Part shown: positions 41,010 through 50,455 of the stretch, in pieces
Position numbering within the stretch: position 1 is the stretch's first letter
Layout: every line of letters starts with the position of its first letter
From: CAYWEP01 sp964457405
GTDB lineage: Bacteria > Patescibacteriota > Microgenomatia > Levybacterales > UBA12049
Length of the DNA: 59,379 nt
Assembly (NCBI GenBank): GCA_964457405.1
Contig: CAYWEP010000001.1
Location: forward strand, 1 to 59,379
Direction of reading: 5' to 3'
Notes under the pieces: model-generated
The model's database searches: none
Told to the model about the DNA's origin: nothing
Seen by the model: the letters and a program-made list of their open reading frames with translations, nothing else
Made by a program: the position numbers and the translations under genes

Positions 41010-42979
41010 TTATTCCTCACGAATCGCATAAACAGCCGCGGCCTGTATTGTTTTGTAACAAGGATGATCCACAGCAACGTTGAAGACGATAATTTTTGCC
41101 TCTTCTGCTGCAAAAAGAAACGATGGCTTCGTATAGGTAATTCTGTCATTAAAATCATAGCTACTGGCTCGCAGTGCTCGTGGTTTGCCACCCTTTTCTT
41201 TGTATAAGTGAAAGCTGCCAACCACGTCATTAAATTCTTCACACAACGTTGGATCTGCATTTGCAAATTCTATCCGGAGAAGTTTACGGACGTTGGGAAG
41301 CGTAACAGTAATTGATTGATCTTGTTTGAGAAAGTGAACATCAGCAACTTTTTCTTCTTTCATATCTTTATATTCATCTTTTACGTGTTGCAAGTCGTTT
41401 TTCCAAATCTTGAGAAGTGATACACCATCGACTTCGACCTGGTATACGGGATTGAGGAAGGTATCCATGATTTTGAACCGATACCAGTCAAGAAAATCAC
41501 TTGTGTTGGTCACCGACATGACATACTCTCCTTGACGTAAAGGTCCACTTTTAAGACGGCTATCGTAATAAATATCCTTACGAACCCAAATGTGTGGAAG
41601 ATTTGCCCAAAGTTCAAAATCAAGGGAAAGCGTTGCGTTTGGCTCCGCGTTTTTGTTGAGCCATATGATACCTTGTCTATGGGGATTACCGAGTGTCTGC
41701 CCCCAATCTTTAATGTTTTTTTCCTTTGCGCCTTTGAGTCCACCAATGAGCGAGTTAAAATACACTCCTTCGTTGGGATGAAGCCTAACTAGCGTGATTA
41801 CCAAGGGAATAAATGAGAGGAGGATCAATGCTTTTGGCACTCTGATAAGCTTGCTGGCTCCGATACCTGCGAGGATTGCAAGGGCGGGAATGTACTCCAT
41901 TATTTGGCGAACCCCTCCATAAATAGCTGTTCCCGGGAACATCACGCGTGTTATCGGCACCAAAAACCAAAATACCGCGAGAAGAAGCGCATCCTTTTCT
42001 TTCTTATGGATTTTTAAAAAAGCACTCGCGACGGCAATAGCGGAAAAAATAAGTATTACAGGAGGTGTCGTAAACAAAAGATACGTCAGTGGATAAGTCC
42101 AATCATTGCCAACAGGTGACGTACCAATCGATTTATAATATGAAAACGATGCAAGCAGTAATTTGGGCTCAAACCATGACGCCGGAAAGGTAATAATCCA
42201 AAATAGCACCATTGCAAATGGAATGAGAAGAAATGAAAAATGAAGAGGAGGACGTTTTCTTGTTACAACAAGCCACAGAATAATGGTGGGAATGACAAAA
42301 AGAAAATTGAATTTGGTTGCAAATGCCATGCCCGCCAATATTGCGGACATCCATATATACTTTTTTTCTCTTGTCATCACCGCTTCATAAAAGGAAAAAA
42401 GAAAGAGAGAATAAAAGACGGCTTCGGGAATGTCTTTAACATTGTTATGTGATTCCGCCCAGAAAATAGGAAATAATCCGAGAGAAAACGCGCTCACAAG
42501 CACAGCGAAACTTCCAAATGTTTTTCTCACCCAGAGATACGTCACAGCCACTAAAATCGCTGCTACAAAGATCACATAGTAATTGTAAGAAAAAACATCC
42601 GGAGCAATACCGAGTTTGACAAACAATACGTAGTTAAAAAGGGCAGACAATACATCGGAGAATGCAGGATGTGTACCTCTTTTTGCAACGTCTTCTGTGT
42701 AATACAGAAGTCCCCCCTCCCGGTGCTGGTAGATGCTATGGCGAGTCGTTTTGCCTGTTTGTGGATCGGTAAATTCATATCCCCAATCCTGCTTGTAGCT
42801 TTTTAGGTCGATTGCAAGAGGATCAGAGTGCTTTTCCCCTCAAGAAGAAAGCGCAAGAATGCCTGACCACGCATAAAGTGCGCTGGCTCATCCCAATTAA
42901 TTCCGTAATGCTTAATAGTAAACATGCCGAAGGTGAAATACAGAAGAAATAATAGAATAGGAATCTTGAGGGCTTTCAT
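41010..42979 (-). pseudogene. GT-C membrane glycosyltransferase (discoidin-tail family) with a single frameshift
   Basis: The ATG at 42979 opens a frame with KHYGINWDEPAHFMRGQAF (D30/E31 is the GT-C acid), but it hits a TAA at 42803 after 58 codons. Adding one base to the homopolymer run at 42832-42839 (on the minus strand GGGG then AAAA) restores the frame: HSDPLAIDLKSYKQDWGYEF, then HPAFSDVLSALFN and on to the stop at 41010, giving about 656 residues homologous to 38266-40335 from end to end. Because the rest of the gene has no other damage, the defect is either a sequencing/assembly error or a very recent mutation. A TACAAT at 42992-42997 may be its -10. Confidence 0.8.
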
Positions 42980-42983
42980 GGTG

Positions 42984-42989
42984 TATAAT
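42984..42989 (+). promoter_or_regulatory. Consensus -10 (TATAAT) for the 43-50 kb plus operon
   Basis: A perfect TATAAT lies 18 bases before the ATG at 43008. It is preceded by no clear -35. The divergent gene's candidate -10 (42992-42997) overlaps this region, so the two units may compete for polymerase. Confidence 0.4.
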
Positions 42990-43007
42990 TTATTGTACCA
43001 TTTTCAT

Positions 43008-44066
43008 ATGACTGACATTAAGCAAATTGTCTTCCTGACGCGCCCCATTGCTCCTCCCTGGGATGAGGCAAGTAAGAACCTTGCATACTATCTTGCTCTC
43101 CACGTACAAATTCCATCTATTCAATGTATTCTATTGACCACACAAACAAAACTCGCGCTCCCTTCAAACATAATACAAGAGTCAATTCATACGACAAAAG
43201 CATTAAACCTGAAGAGCAAATTTCGCCTGCTTTGGTACCTCATCAGAAGCGATATAGATTGTGTTCATGCTCTTTTTGTCTTTACCCCAATAACCGGCAT
43301 GATCATAAAAATGCTTAAATTATGGAAACGATTCAAAGTAATTCAGACAGTGGCTTCAATATCCAGAAATACTTACTTTCTTCATTTCACTGTATTTGGA
43401 GATGAAGTCGTCTGTTTTTCAAAAACGACGGCTGCACTACTAAAAAGTCTTGGAGTTCAGCCTCATGTTATCCCCCCAGCGGTTTCCCTTGAACGTTTTA
43501 AGCCTAGCAAAAAAAACAAAAGCATTGCATTCTTAGGAGAATTACATAGGCAGAATAGTTATGCTATTGTTGAGCCACTTATAGATTTACTACACAAAAA
43601 ACTGCCTGACTATCAAATACTTTTGGGTTTTCGAACAACAAGAAAACCACGCAAAGAAGGCGAGCTCGTGATGAAACTCAAGCGAAAATTGACTGGTGTT
43701 AAAAATATTGTGTTTATGGATATCATCGAAGACATGCCGACGGTTTTAGCAAAAACAACACTTGTTATTCTCCCCGCTCGCAGCGTGACAGAAAAATTCG
43801 ATTATCCCCTGGTACTCTTGGAAGCACTCGCCTGTGGCACTCCTATTGTCATTTCAAACATTGGACCCCTTGGAGAACTTTCTTCGTATCCGGGGGTGTT
43901 GACACCAAAAAGTAATACTCCTCAGGCATTTTTAGATACAATAATCCGATCACTTACGTCCTACCCAAAACTCTCAAAGTCTGCACGAACGACTGCTGAA
44001 GTCAATTTTAACATTGAAGCTATTTCAAAAAAATATGAAGCTCTCTACAAAAAAGTACTCATCTAA
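43008..44066 (+). CDS. GT4 family glycosyltransferase
   Basis: The ATG at 43008 (MTDIKQIVFLTRPIAPP, 352 residues) lies just after a consensus -10; the open frame extends upstream over the divergent gene's start. The N-domain has WDEASKNLAYYLA. The C-domain opens near residue 172 with SIAFLGELHRQNS. EKFDYPLVLLEALACGTP near 270 is the donor-binding E-x7-E motif, and GELSSYPGVL follows. It starts a six-gene plus operon, and its last 32 bases overlap the likely start of the next gene. Donor unknown. Confidence 0.83.
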   Translation: MTDIKQIVFLTRPIAPPWDEASKNLAYYLALHVQIPSIQCILLTTQTKLALPSNIIQESIHTTKALNLKSKFRLLWYLIRSDIDCVHALFVFTPITGMIIKMLKLWKRFKVIQTVASISRNTYFLHFTVFGDEVVCFSKTTAALLKSLGVQPHVIPPAVSLERFKPSKKNKSIAFLGELHRQNSYAIVEPLIDLLHKKLPDYQILLGFRTTRKPRKEGELVMKLKRKLTGVKNIVFMDIIEDMPTVLAKTTLVILPARSVTEKFDYPLVLLEALACGTPIVISNIGPLGELSSYPGVLTPKSNTPQAFLDTIIRSLTSYPKLSKSARTTAEVNFNIEAISKKYEALYKKVLI

Positions 44067-44764
44067 ATTTTTACTTGCAGCAAAACTTCAAAACATTATG
44101 TTGTCTCATGGTGTGGAAGTTATGTTTATGAAGATGTACTCTAATGATCTCGATATTGATATGGTTGTTATTCATCTTAAGACCTATCAAGTCGCCATGA
44201 GTGCCCTGCAACAAAATGGTTGGCGTATGAANNNNNNNNNNTAAATCTAAAATCCGCGAAAGAGACAAAGATTTTTTTATCCATAGAGACTTTCAATACT
44301 CTATTCACCTTCACAAATATTTTTCGTGGAATACTGTACCGTATCTTGATTCATTACGGCTTTGGCAAAGAAAAAGAAAGGAAAATAACGTCTTCCTCCC
44401 TTCCCCTGAAGACGAGCTCCTCATCATTACCGCACATTCCCTTTTTGAAAATATGTGTATCGTACCAGAGGAACTAGCTTACGGAAAAAAAATTCTTCAA
44501 CAAGCTGTCGACAACGTGTACATGCACACTCATGCACGCCGATTTAATTGGTCAGTTGGTGTAGACATCGCGCTGCATACGCTAAAAAATAATGAGTCTC
44601 ACCTTTCTGTCGCAGAGCTTCTGCACGTTCGATTCGAAAAACTTTTTGGTGATATTGTGCATGCAAAATTCTCCTTGATCTTGAACGAATTGCTCGCTTA
44701 TTCAGTTATTGACTGGCTCTGGTGCTACCCGAAGCGTCTTCAAAAAGAACATGCTTTTTCCTAA
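44035..44764 (+). CDS. Nucleotidyltransferase-like protein interrupted by an assembly gap
   Basis: From the ATG at 44035 the frame runs into ten N at 44232-44241. After the gap the protein resumes in a different frame, consistent with the N run being a placeholder of wrong length. The N-part has GVEVMFMKMYSNDLDIDMVV; the closely spaced Asp residues match the metal site of PF14907-type nucleotidyltransferases. The part after the gap has FQYSIHLHKYFSWNTV and PSPEDELLIITAHSLFEN, both typical of this group. Such proteins occur in glycan loci, often beside a thymidylate-kinase-like protein as here. The transferred nucleotide and target are unknown. Its end overlaps the kinase by 14 bases. Confidence 0.6.
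44232..44241. other. Assembly gap (10 N)
   Basis: Ten undetermined bases mark a scaffold join. Coding frame changes across it, so the true gap length is not 10 modulo 3. The real sequence here may be much longer. Confidence 0.98.
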
Positions 44765-45317
44765 AATTATCACTATCAGCGGCATTGATGGAAGTGGAAA
44801 AACAACGGTGGCGAAACTTTTAAAAAAAGCGTATGAAAAAAGGAAAGTGAAGGCAAAAATATGCCATACTGGTGCTCCCCTTGGCACAAAATCAGAACCA
44901 AGCGGCCGTATGAATGGCATCATTGGCTATATTGCTTTTATCAAAGATTATTTACAAATTATCCTTCAATATTTTATGAACATCGGTCGTTCAGATGTTC
45001 TTATTTATGATCGTTTCTTATATGACACGCTCGTAAAGATCGCATACAAAACAGAAAATCCTTTGTTATTGAATCGCTATTGTCGTTTTCTTCCTATTTT
45101 TTTTCCTGTGCCTCATGTCGCTTTTTTTCTTTCACTACCTTCTTCTCTTGCATACGAGCGTGATCATGAACATTCTCAAGACTATCACACAAAAAAGTCT
45201 GCCCTCTATCAATCTCTTTTGCAGTCTTGTAAACTGCTAACAATCGATGCAACGAAATCGTCTTCGGAGATCGTTTCGATCGTCGAGAATATACTAAAAA
45301 ATTCATATGCAGACTGA
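44751..45317 (+). CDS. Thymidylate kinase-like P-loop kinase
   Basis: The ATG at 44751 (188 residues) overlaps the upstream gene by 14 bases; the frame also extends 14 codons further up. GIDGSGKTT at residues 11-19 is the Walker A loop in the form used by thymidylate kinases. DVLIYDRFLYDTLVK near 85 carries the DR motif (DRY in Tmk). It is shorter and more divergent than housekeeping Tmk (about 205 residues), and its pairing with a nucleotidyltransferase-like gene in a glycan operon suggests a different, dedicated substrate (inference). Confidence 0.75.
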   Translation: MLFPKIITISGIDGSGKTTVAKLLKKAYEKRKVKAKICHTGAPLGTKSEPSGRMNGIIGYIAFIKDYLQIILQYFMNIGRSDVLIYDRFLYDTLVKIAYKTENPLLLNRYCRFLPIFFPVPHVAFFLSLPSSLAYERDHEHSQDYHTKKSALYQSLLQSCKLLTIDATKSSSEIVSIVENILKNSYAD

Positions 45318-46038
45318 CGAATACAGGAATATTTTTAAACATCAGGATAGTCATTGGTGGTATCTCGGAATGAGATATATCAATGAATCTTTTTTGTTGC
45401 GATATGCACCAAAAAAAAAGAACATTTCGATACTTGATGTAGGGTGTGGTTCTGGCGCAGCATTAAGGTATCTTTCAAAAATTGGCAAAACGATAGGCCT
45501 CGATGCTTCAAATGAAGCTATCAAATATGCCAGAAGGAGAGGCAAGGTAGTTAAAGGAGATATCCAATCACTCCCTTTCCCATCAGCAACTTTTGATATT
45601 GTCACATGTATGGACGTACTCTACCATCAATGGGTTAACAATGAGGATAAAGCCATTGCCGAGATGCATCGTGTATTAAAAAAAGGTGGTATTCTTCTAC
45701 TTCGAGAGCCTGCATTTGAATGGCTGAGAAGCAACGAAGACGCCGTTGGGTATACCACCCGCCGTTATAGAGTAGAAATAATTAAACACAAGTTGCAGAA
45801 ATCATTTCACATACATAAGCTTTCCTATGCAAATTTTTTCCTGTTTCCACTTGCTTTTATAAAGCGTCTTCCTATAATACTTCATTTAAAGGATGTACAA
45901 GATATATCAGAAATTTACCATTTACCCGCACCTGTTAGTATTTTATTTACTTCCATATTAAAATTAGAAGCACATGTATTACCATTCGCTAATTTCCCCA
46001 TAGGCACATCCGTCATATGCGTAGCTCGAAAAAAATAA
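45307..46038 (+). CDS. Class I SAM methyltransferase (Methyltransf_11)
   Basis: The 243-residue protein has ILDVGCGSGAALRYL (motif I) near residue 39, TIGLDASNEAIKYAR (motif II), FDIVTCMDVLYHQW (motif IV) and RVLKKGGILLLREP. It parallels 10491-11309 through its whole length, including the MQTDEYRNIF start, the HWWYLGM segment and the SVICVAR ending. The shared ending shows where the other copy's unrelated tail begins. It overlaps the kinase by 11 bases and the next GT-C gene by 22 bases. Confidence 0.83.
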   Translation: MQTDEYRNIFKHQDSHWWYLGMRYINESFLLRYAPKKKNISILDVGCGSGAALRYLSKIGKTIGLDASNEAIKYARRRGKVVKGDIQSLPFPSATFDIVTCMDVLYHQWVNNEDKAIAEMHRVLKKGGILLLREPAFEWLRSNEDAVGYTTRRYRVEIIKHKLQKSFHIHKLSYANFFLFPLAFIKRLPIILHLKDVQDISEIYHLPAPVSILFTSILKLEAHVLPFANFPIGTSVICVARKK

Positions 46039-48248
46039 ACTCTATAGCACTTCTACTTATTATTATCCTCGCGGCGACATTTCGGTACGTCGGTATTTGG
46101 CCGGGGTATCCTGACAATCATCCGGATGAGGGAACAAGTTACAATACCGCCGTCTATATGTTTTACCATAACTTGAAACCTGATAGGGTTGATTATCCGG
46201 CAGGCATGCCACTAATCCATTTAGCTATATATATGAACATCTTTCTTCCCGTAATAATTGGCAAATTAGTATTTTTTCATCCAAACTTTTGGAATGATTT
46301 TGTCAACGGAGTAGATGTCATAAAACAATATGAAGCATTCATTTTTGGTCCAGGCAATATATATGCCCTCTACTGGTCAAGGTTTATCGCAGTAAGCATT
46401 GGCGTACTCACGGTGTATTTGCTCTATGCGGTCACAAAATACATGTTCACTGTTCGTGCAGCACTTATCGCAGCTTTTTTCCTCGCAGTTAATTACCGGC
46501 ACGTATTAGGAAGTCACTTCGGGTTACCGGACGTTCATAACGCGTTTTTTACTATACTTGCTTTATCTGCGTGTGCAGCGCTTATCCACAAGCAGACTTG
46601 GAAACGCTATGCCCTGGTTGCAACGCTTATAGCGGTCGCAATATCTATTAAATTTCTCTACTTTATATTATTCACGTATGTATGTACCCAAATCCTCATT
46701 GCCTATAAAAAGGGGGGTTGGCGCCATTTCTTTAGTAAATATTTTATTTTTTCGCTCTTCCTCATCCCCCTAGTCTTTTTAATTCTTAATCCACATCTCT
46801 TTGATGATTGGCAGAAGTTTTACTCCAGAACTAGATACACTGCATTGCGTTATAATATAGGCGAATTTTTCGTTGCTCCATACCCATATTTTTATTTATT
46901 CCATTGGGGAATCGGACCTTTGCCAAGCGTAATGGTGCTTTTGGGTGCTGTAACAATGATATACAAAAAGTTCCGGTCATTTCTACTCATCTCTTCTTTC
47001 ATTATCCCTTTTGCAATTTCTATGATTTATTTCAGTATTGGTTATATATATCCTCGAAACTTTGTTACCATCATACCTCTTCTTATGATATTCGCCGGAT
47101 ATTTCCTTGATAGTCTCTATAGCTACCTGTACAAAACCCATCATAACCGTCTCTTGCCAATAATAATGGTTTTTTTTGTTCTTGCTATCAATACCTCGTC
47201 TGTCATTAACTCCGGGCTGTTGAGTTTAAATTACCAACTACCTTGGAATACAAAATATTTGGAATCCTGGGTTCTCCAAAATATACCAGAAAACACAATC
47301 GTCTATGCCAACTCTTTGTATATATCTGGAAAAACAAGAGAAGCGCTCAGTAATAAAAATAGTCCTATTCACGAAATAGACTATAAGGGTCACCCAATAT
47401 CCTTGTCAGAAATGCAAAAGGAAGGTGCTGACCTAGTGATATTTAATATGGCCAATTATCAGGGAATTACATACTGGTGGAGACAATCTCCCGAGTGGGA
47501 TTTGTTTCGTTATCCAGATGTACCCTTCGACTATATTACCAATGGCTACTTCGGATTGGTTTTACAAGAACTTATGCCCTATACAGTCTATGAGGTTTTT
47601 AAACCATGGCAGGCCTCGTACGAAAATAGCTATCTTGTGTTTAAAATTCCGCCTAAGATAGAATCCATAGGTAAACAGATAATTACATTTCAATTTAACA
47701 CTCCGAAAGATGAATGGATGCTAAGGGATACTGTTTTTAAAGATTCACCCTCATATGCATGGGCTTCATCTTCTGGTCACATCGCGAGTGGTGCTCTAAA
47801 ACTTGGTATCGGCAGAACGCCCTACACGGCTGCACGACTTGAGTCTCAATCGTTTCCGATTATTGAAGGAAGATATTACACAATAAAAGCCTGGATAAAA
47901 AATGATCAAATCCCTCCAGATAATAAAAAGTATGATGGATTCATACGTGTGGATTTTTATACAGACGAGCAATCTGCTATGATGAATTCCATCTATAGTG
48001 CCATATCAGATCGCGCGCCAAATTCGGGTGAATGGCAACAAGTTTCTTTGCAGGCTAGGGCTCCAATCAATGCTAAATTTGCAACAGTGGGTTTCCAGCG
48101 TGTTAAACAATACACTGAACATGATGCATACATAGATGACGTCGAAATATATGAGTCCCCTGATGGTCCAAATATAACGCTTCCGCAAATTCCTTATATT
48201 CAGCCGACCATACGATTAGAAAACATGTATTATAATTCATTTTTATAG
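46017..48248 (+). CDS. GT-C membrane glycosyltransferase with carbohydrate-binding-like C-terminal domain
   Basis: The 743-residue protein has one N-terminal helix and NHPDEGTSYNTAVYM with D37/E38 as the GT-C catalytic acid. NYRHVLGSHFGLPDVHN near 160 and about eleven membrane segments follow. An outer domain begins near residue 430. From about residue 550 a beta-rich module includes YTIKAWIKND, PNSGEWQQVSLQARAP and AYIDDVEIYES, the pattern of CBM4/9-type carbohydrate-binding domains. The paired gene at 48257-50455 has the same layout. It likely transfers a lipid-borne sugar on the outer face and holds the acceptor glycan with the C-terminal module (inference). Confidence 0.8.
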   Translation: MRSSKKINSIALLLIIILAATFRYVGIWPGYPDNHPDEGTSYNTAVYMFYHNLKPDRVDYPAGMPLIHLAIYMNIFLPVIIGKLVFFHPNFWNDFVNGVDVIKQYEAFIFGPGNIYALYWSRFIAVSIGVLTVYLLYAVTKYMFTVRAALIAAFFLAVNYRHVLGSHFGLPDVHNAFFTILALSACAALIHKQTWKRYALVATLIAVAISIKFLYFILFTYVCTQILIAYKKGGWRHFFSKYFIFSLFLIPLVFLILNPHLFDDWQKFYSRTRYTALRYNIGEFFVAPYPYFYLFHWGIGPLPSVMVLLGAVTMIYKKFRSFLLISSFIIPFAISMIYFSIGYIYPRNFVTIIPLLMIFAGYFLDSLYSYLYKTHHNRLLPIIMVFFVLAINTSSVINSGLLSLNYQLPWNTKYLESWVLQNIPENTIVYANSLYISGKTREALSNKNSPIHEIDYKGHPISLSEMQKEGADLVIFNMANYQGITYWWRQSPEWDLFRYPDVPFDYITNGYFGLVLQELMPYTVYEVFKPWQASYENSYLVFKIPPKIESIGKQIITFQFNTPKDEWMLRDTVFKDSPSYAWASSSGHIASGALKLGIGRTPYTAARLESQSFPIIEGRYYTIKAWIKNDQIPPDNKKYDGFIRVDFYTDEQSAMMNSIYSAISDRAPNSGEWQQVSLQARAPINAKFATVGFQRVKQYTEHDAYIDDVEIYESPDGPNITLPQIPYIQPTIRLENMYYNSFL

Positions 48249-48256
48249 CGTCATCG

Positions 48257-50455
48257 ATGAATAAATTTATTTTTTTAGTGATTCTTGTCTTTATTCTTGC
48301 TTTCATACTTCGCTTCGCTGGAATTTATCCCGGTTATAATCCCTACCATCCGGACGAAGGAACAAGTTACAGTACCGCAGTATATATGAACCTGCAGAGC
48401 TATAAACCGGATCGCTTTGACTACCCTGCGGGTATGGCATTACTTCACGCGATAATCTTCCGGACCGTATTTATACCAATAAGCCTACTACATCTATTTA
48501 TTACTCAGCCGGACAGCATAGGACACTTTGTAACACTTGACTCTGAATTTTTTGATCTATATGGGAGAGCACTTTTTGGTAACCGTTCTATCTATGCTAT
48601 GTATTGGTCGCGATCTATTGCCGCAACCATCGGTGCGCTCGCCGTTATTCTTTTATATTTTGTCGGAAAAAAATTATTCAACAAAGAAGTTGGCTTGTTT
48701 GCTTCATTCTTTTTAGCTGTCAACTATCGACATGTATTGGGAAGTCATTTTGGTCTTCCTGATGTTCACAATTCATTGTTTGCACTTCTTGCTCTGTATG
48801 CCTCCTATCTGATGCTAGAAAAAAATACCACGAAGAGATATTTATTTGCTGGCATTACCGCAGGCATTACTTTTTCTATTAAATATCAACCATTTGCGTT
48901 TCTTTTACCGCTATTTGTTCACGTAGTCTGGACTATTCGAACGAAGCGTCTTTCATATTTCATTGGAAAACAAGCATGGGCTGCGGCATTTGGGGCAGTA
49001 GCGGCATTTGCAATTATAAACCCTTACTATTTTGCCAATATTAAAAACGCCTTCTTTAGAAATCAACAAGATGTGGGACGATACCAAATGGGCGCGAGGG
49101 CCATTCGCATTTATCCGTATTTCTATCTTTTCCATTGGGGAATCGACAGGATTCCTGCACTTTTTGTTTTAGCAGGAATGCTCATCATGTTCTTTCGAGA
49201 CAGGCTCAAATTTTTTCTCATGCTCATGTTCGTAGGCTCGTTTTTTGCGTTCATGACGTACTTTAGTAATGGTGGCATTTTCCCAAGAAATTTTGTAACT
49301 CCCATGCCATACGTAATGCTTTTTGCAGGCTACGGATTTTACGTAGTAATAAACGCAATAAAACCTCTGAAAAAAACTTCTCTCCTGATCATTGTATTAC
49401 TTCTCGTCGCAATCAATCTACGTCCAATCAAAAATATATTATTGCTTGACGCCCATTTTATGAAGCCGTGGAACATAGATATGATTGCTAACTGGGTTGA
49501 TCAAGTGCTACCCGAACGCAGTACAATCCGCACGTACCAATTGTTTTTTTTCATGAACTATAAAGGTCAAGATGCATTAAAGCAAAAAAATATTAACGTA
49601 TTAGACTGGGACTACACCAAGGGCCCAAATTCTCTGGCGGAATTTTCTCTGGAGCGGACTGACTTTGCCATTATCATGCTCCAGTCATTTCAAAGTATTA
49701 CTTATTGGTGGAGACATTTTCCCAGACAAGCATGGCTTCTCAACTATAATGACGTGCCTTACAATTACATACTTGAAAGTTTTTATGGACTTACACTCCG
49801 AGAACTATTACCACATACAATCGCAGAATTTTATAAACCCTGGCAGGCGGCAAGTGAATTTGGTTTTTTGGTGTTTAAAATTCCTCGCCCCCCTCTTTCT
49901 CTCAATCAACGTATTGCACATTTTTCTTTTAATGAGTCGAATGATCTCTGGAAACCTGTTGATCCATTTAATCTTTCGCCAATGACTCCAGAGTGGGAAT
50001 CGGGATTCATGAGAATTTCTCCAGGTGGAGGCGATGCGACAACGCGGATAGTCTCTGATCCAATCGCAATTATCGGTGGCAAGCATTATACTGTTTCCGG
50101 CTCGGTGAAAAACGTTACCGATACACCCGAACAAGAGGACGGTTTCTTACGAATTGATTTTTATAAGGACTCTGCACCAGAAACTCTTGGCGACCTAAGC
50201 CTGGATGTTGCATTATCAGAGAGAGCTACCGCCTCAGGAGAATGGAGCTATATTCAGGCAAGCGCGAGAGCACCGATAGAAGCATCGTTTATGACGATAA
50301 GCTTTCAGCGCAAAAATCCAGCATACCCGTATACCAGCTTTGTTGACAGCGTAGAGTTGTATGAATCGACTCCAGCTAAAGAATCGTTTCCAGAGCTGCC
50401 GACATATCGATCAGGTCTCCAGTGGCGCGACGCATTTTTCCCTAGCTTTTTGTAG
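48257..50455 (+). CDS. GT-C membrane glycosyltransferase with carbohydrate-binding-like C-terminal domain (tandem copy)
   Basis: The 732-residue paralog of 46017-48248 has YHPDEGTSYSTAVYM with D33/E34, NYRHVLGSHFGLPDVHN near residue 157, FYLFHWGIDRIP near 290, and an outer part with ITYWWRHFPRQAW near 480. Its last 180 residues include YTVSGSVKNV, ASGEWSYIQASARAP and SFVDSVELYES, matching a CBM4/9-like beta-sandwich. It lies eight bases after the first copy, so this is an old tandem duplication that has diverged. Its end overlaps the convergent GT4 gene by 14 bases. Confidence 0.8.
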   Translation: MNKFIFLVILVFILAFILRFAGIYPGYNPYHPDEGTSYSTAVYMNLQSYKPDRFDYPAGMALLHAIIFRTVFIPISLLHLFITQPDSIGHFVTLDSEFFDLYGRALFGNRSIYAMYWSRSIAATIGALAVILLYFVGKKLFNKEVGLFASFFLAVNYRHVLGSHFGLPDVHNSLFALLALYASYLMLEKNTTKRYLFAGITAGITFSIKYQPFAFLLPLFVHVVWTIRTKRLSYFIGKQAWAAAFGAVAAFAIINPYYFANIKNAFFRNQQDVGRYQMGARAIRIYPYFYLFHWGIDRIPALFVLAGMLIMFFRDRLKFFLMLMFVGSFFAFMTYFSNGGIFPRNFVTPMPYVMLFAGYGFYVVINAIKPLKKTSLLIIVLLLVAINLRPIKNILLLDAHFMKPWNIDMIANWVDQVLPERSTIRTYQLFFFMNYKGQDALKQKNINVLDWDYTKGPNSLAEFSLERTDFAIIMLQSFQSITYWWRHFPRQAWLLNYNDVPYNYILESFYGLTLRELLPHTIAEFYKPWQAASEFGFLVFKIPRPPLSLNQRIAHFSFNESNDLWKPVDPFNLSPMTPEWESGFMRISPGGGDATTRIVSDPIAIIGGKHYTVSGSVKNVTDTPEQEDGFLRIDFYKDSAPETLGDLSLDVALSERATASGEWSYIQASARAPIEASFMTISFQRKNPAYPYTSFVDSVELYESTPAKESFPELPTYRSGLQWRDAFFPSFL

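Noticed and set aside
44751..45317. Housekeeping thymidylate kinase (tmk)
   Set aside because: It is short, divergent after the P-loop and embedded in a glycan operon beside a nucleotidyltransferase-like gene; I keep only the Tmk-like description.
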